A stretch of 64,000 nucleotides of DNA from Clostridia bacterium (GTDB lineage: Bacteria; Bacillota; Clostridia; Acetivibrionales; DSM-2933): assembly GCA_026416815.1 (NCBI GenBank), contig JAOAEJ010000062.1, positions 22,758 through 86,757 of the forward strand, given 5' to 3'. Numbering within the stretch: the stretch's first letter is position 1; every line of letters begins with the position of its first letter. A program made the position numbers and the translations under genes. Of this stretch, positions 63,847-64,000 are shown in pieces. The notes under the pieces were generated by a model that ran no database searches, was not told the origin of the DNA, and was given only the letters and a program-made list of their open reading frames with translations.

Positions 63847-64000
63847 CTGTTTAGTAGTATAATTAACGTGAGTTCGATGAATAAATGGTGATAAATTCTT
63901 AACAAATAAAAAGATCATAGCATAGAGGTATAGGCTACCTGTTTACACCAGTTGAGGGTATTTTGATTTAATGCTTGGCTTTTTAGGTAAAAAGCTATAA
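63847..64000. other. Non-coding end of window
   Basis: 154 bp after the Usp gene. I see no gene, hairpin or promoter that I would call; it may be the leader of a gene beyond the window. Confidence 0.5.

Noticed and set aside
1..64000. CRISPR arrays, insertion sequences, prophage or defence genes
   Set aside because: No regularly spaced repeats, transposase, integrase or defence-type proteins were seen on either strand.

Overview
The window is an AT-rich chromosomal segment of an endospore-forming, peritrichous-type motile Firmicute. Clostridial gene content points that way: the dcw tail ftsQ-sbp-ftsA-ftsZ runs directly into spoIIGA-sigE-sigG-ylmC-nrdR, a MurT/GatD pair is present, TTG and GTG starts are frequent, and a Bacillus/Clostridium-type fla/che operon is present with fliY, cheC, cheD and sigD. 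The arrangement resembles cellulolytic clostridia of the Acetivibrio/Ruminiclostridium group, but the species cannot be fixed from sequence reading alone.

Layout. 1-2.8 kb: an aldehyde dehydrogenase and a small UPF0291 protein on the minus strand, then a lipoprotein on the plus strand preceded by two tandem inverted repeats. 2.8-5.0 kb: minus-strand murT-gatD, which amidates lipid II. 5.2-6.2 kb: a murA that has lost its first ~110 codons, so the cell-division/cell-wall cluster is broken exactly here. 6.3-14.4 kb: ftsQ, sbp, ftsA, ftsZ, spoIIGA, sigE, sigG, ylmC, nrdR, with readable sporulation control sites. These are a Spo0A-type promoter with a 21-bp spacer before spoIIGA, and a hairpin that hides the sigG ribosome binding site only in read-through RNA. 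14.5-24.3 kb: a Maf-type (DUF115) glycosyltransferase, a PQQ-propeller lipoprotein, then comM/yifB, dprA, topA, trmFO. 24.7-58.4 kb: one long co-directional flagellar/chemotaxis operon from flgB to a SwrB-like gene. 58.6-60.0 kb: a short MltG-like membrane protein and an EamA transporter. 60.1-63.8 kb: a potassium/proton module (khtT-khtU on the minus strand; two TrkA-type proteins and a Usp protein on the plus strand).

How it works together. The flagellar operon encodes the rod base, MS ring, switch (FliG, FliM, FliY), type III export gate (FliOPQR, FlhAB) and export ATPase (FliHIJ). It also encodes hook parts (FlgD, FlgE, FliK), placement GTPases (FlhF, FlhG), a PilZ c-di-GMP receptor, the chemotaxis set CheY/B/A/W/C/D, and the sigma factor that switches on late genes. 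motA, motB, cheR, flagellin, csrA and fliW are not in the window.

Most of the window is well-known biology. The points most worth a second look are the structured leader of flgE with a duplicated Shine-Dalgarno-like segment, the decapitated murA, the sigG leader switch, several long intergenic hairpins inside or next to operons, and two small uncharacterised proteins embedded in the flagellar operon. I saw no CRISPR array, tRNA, rRNA, insertion sequence or prophage.
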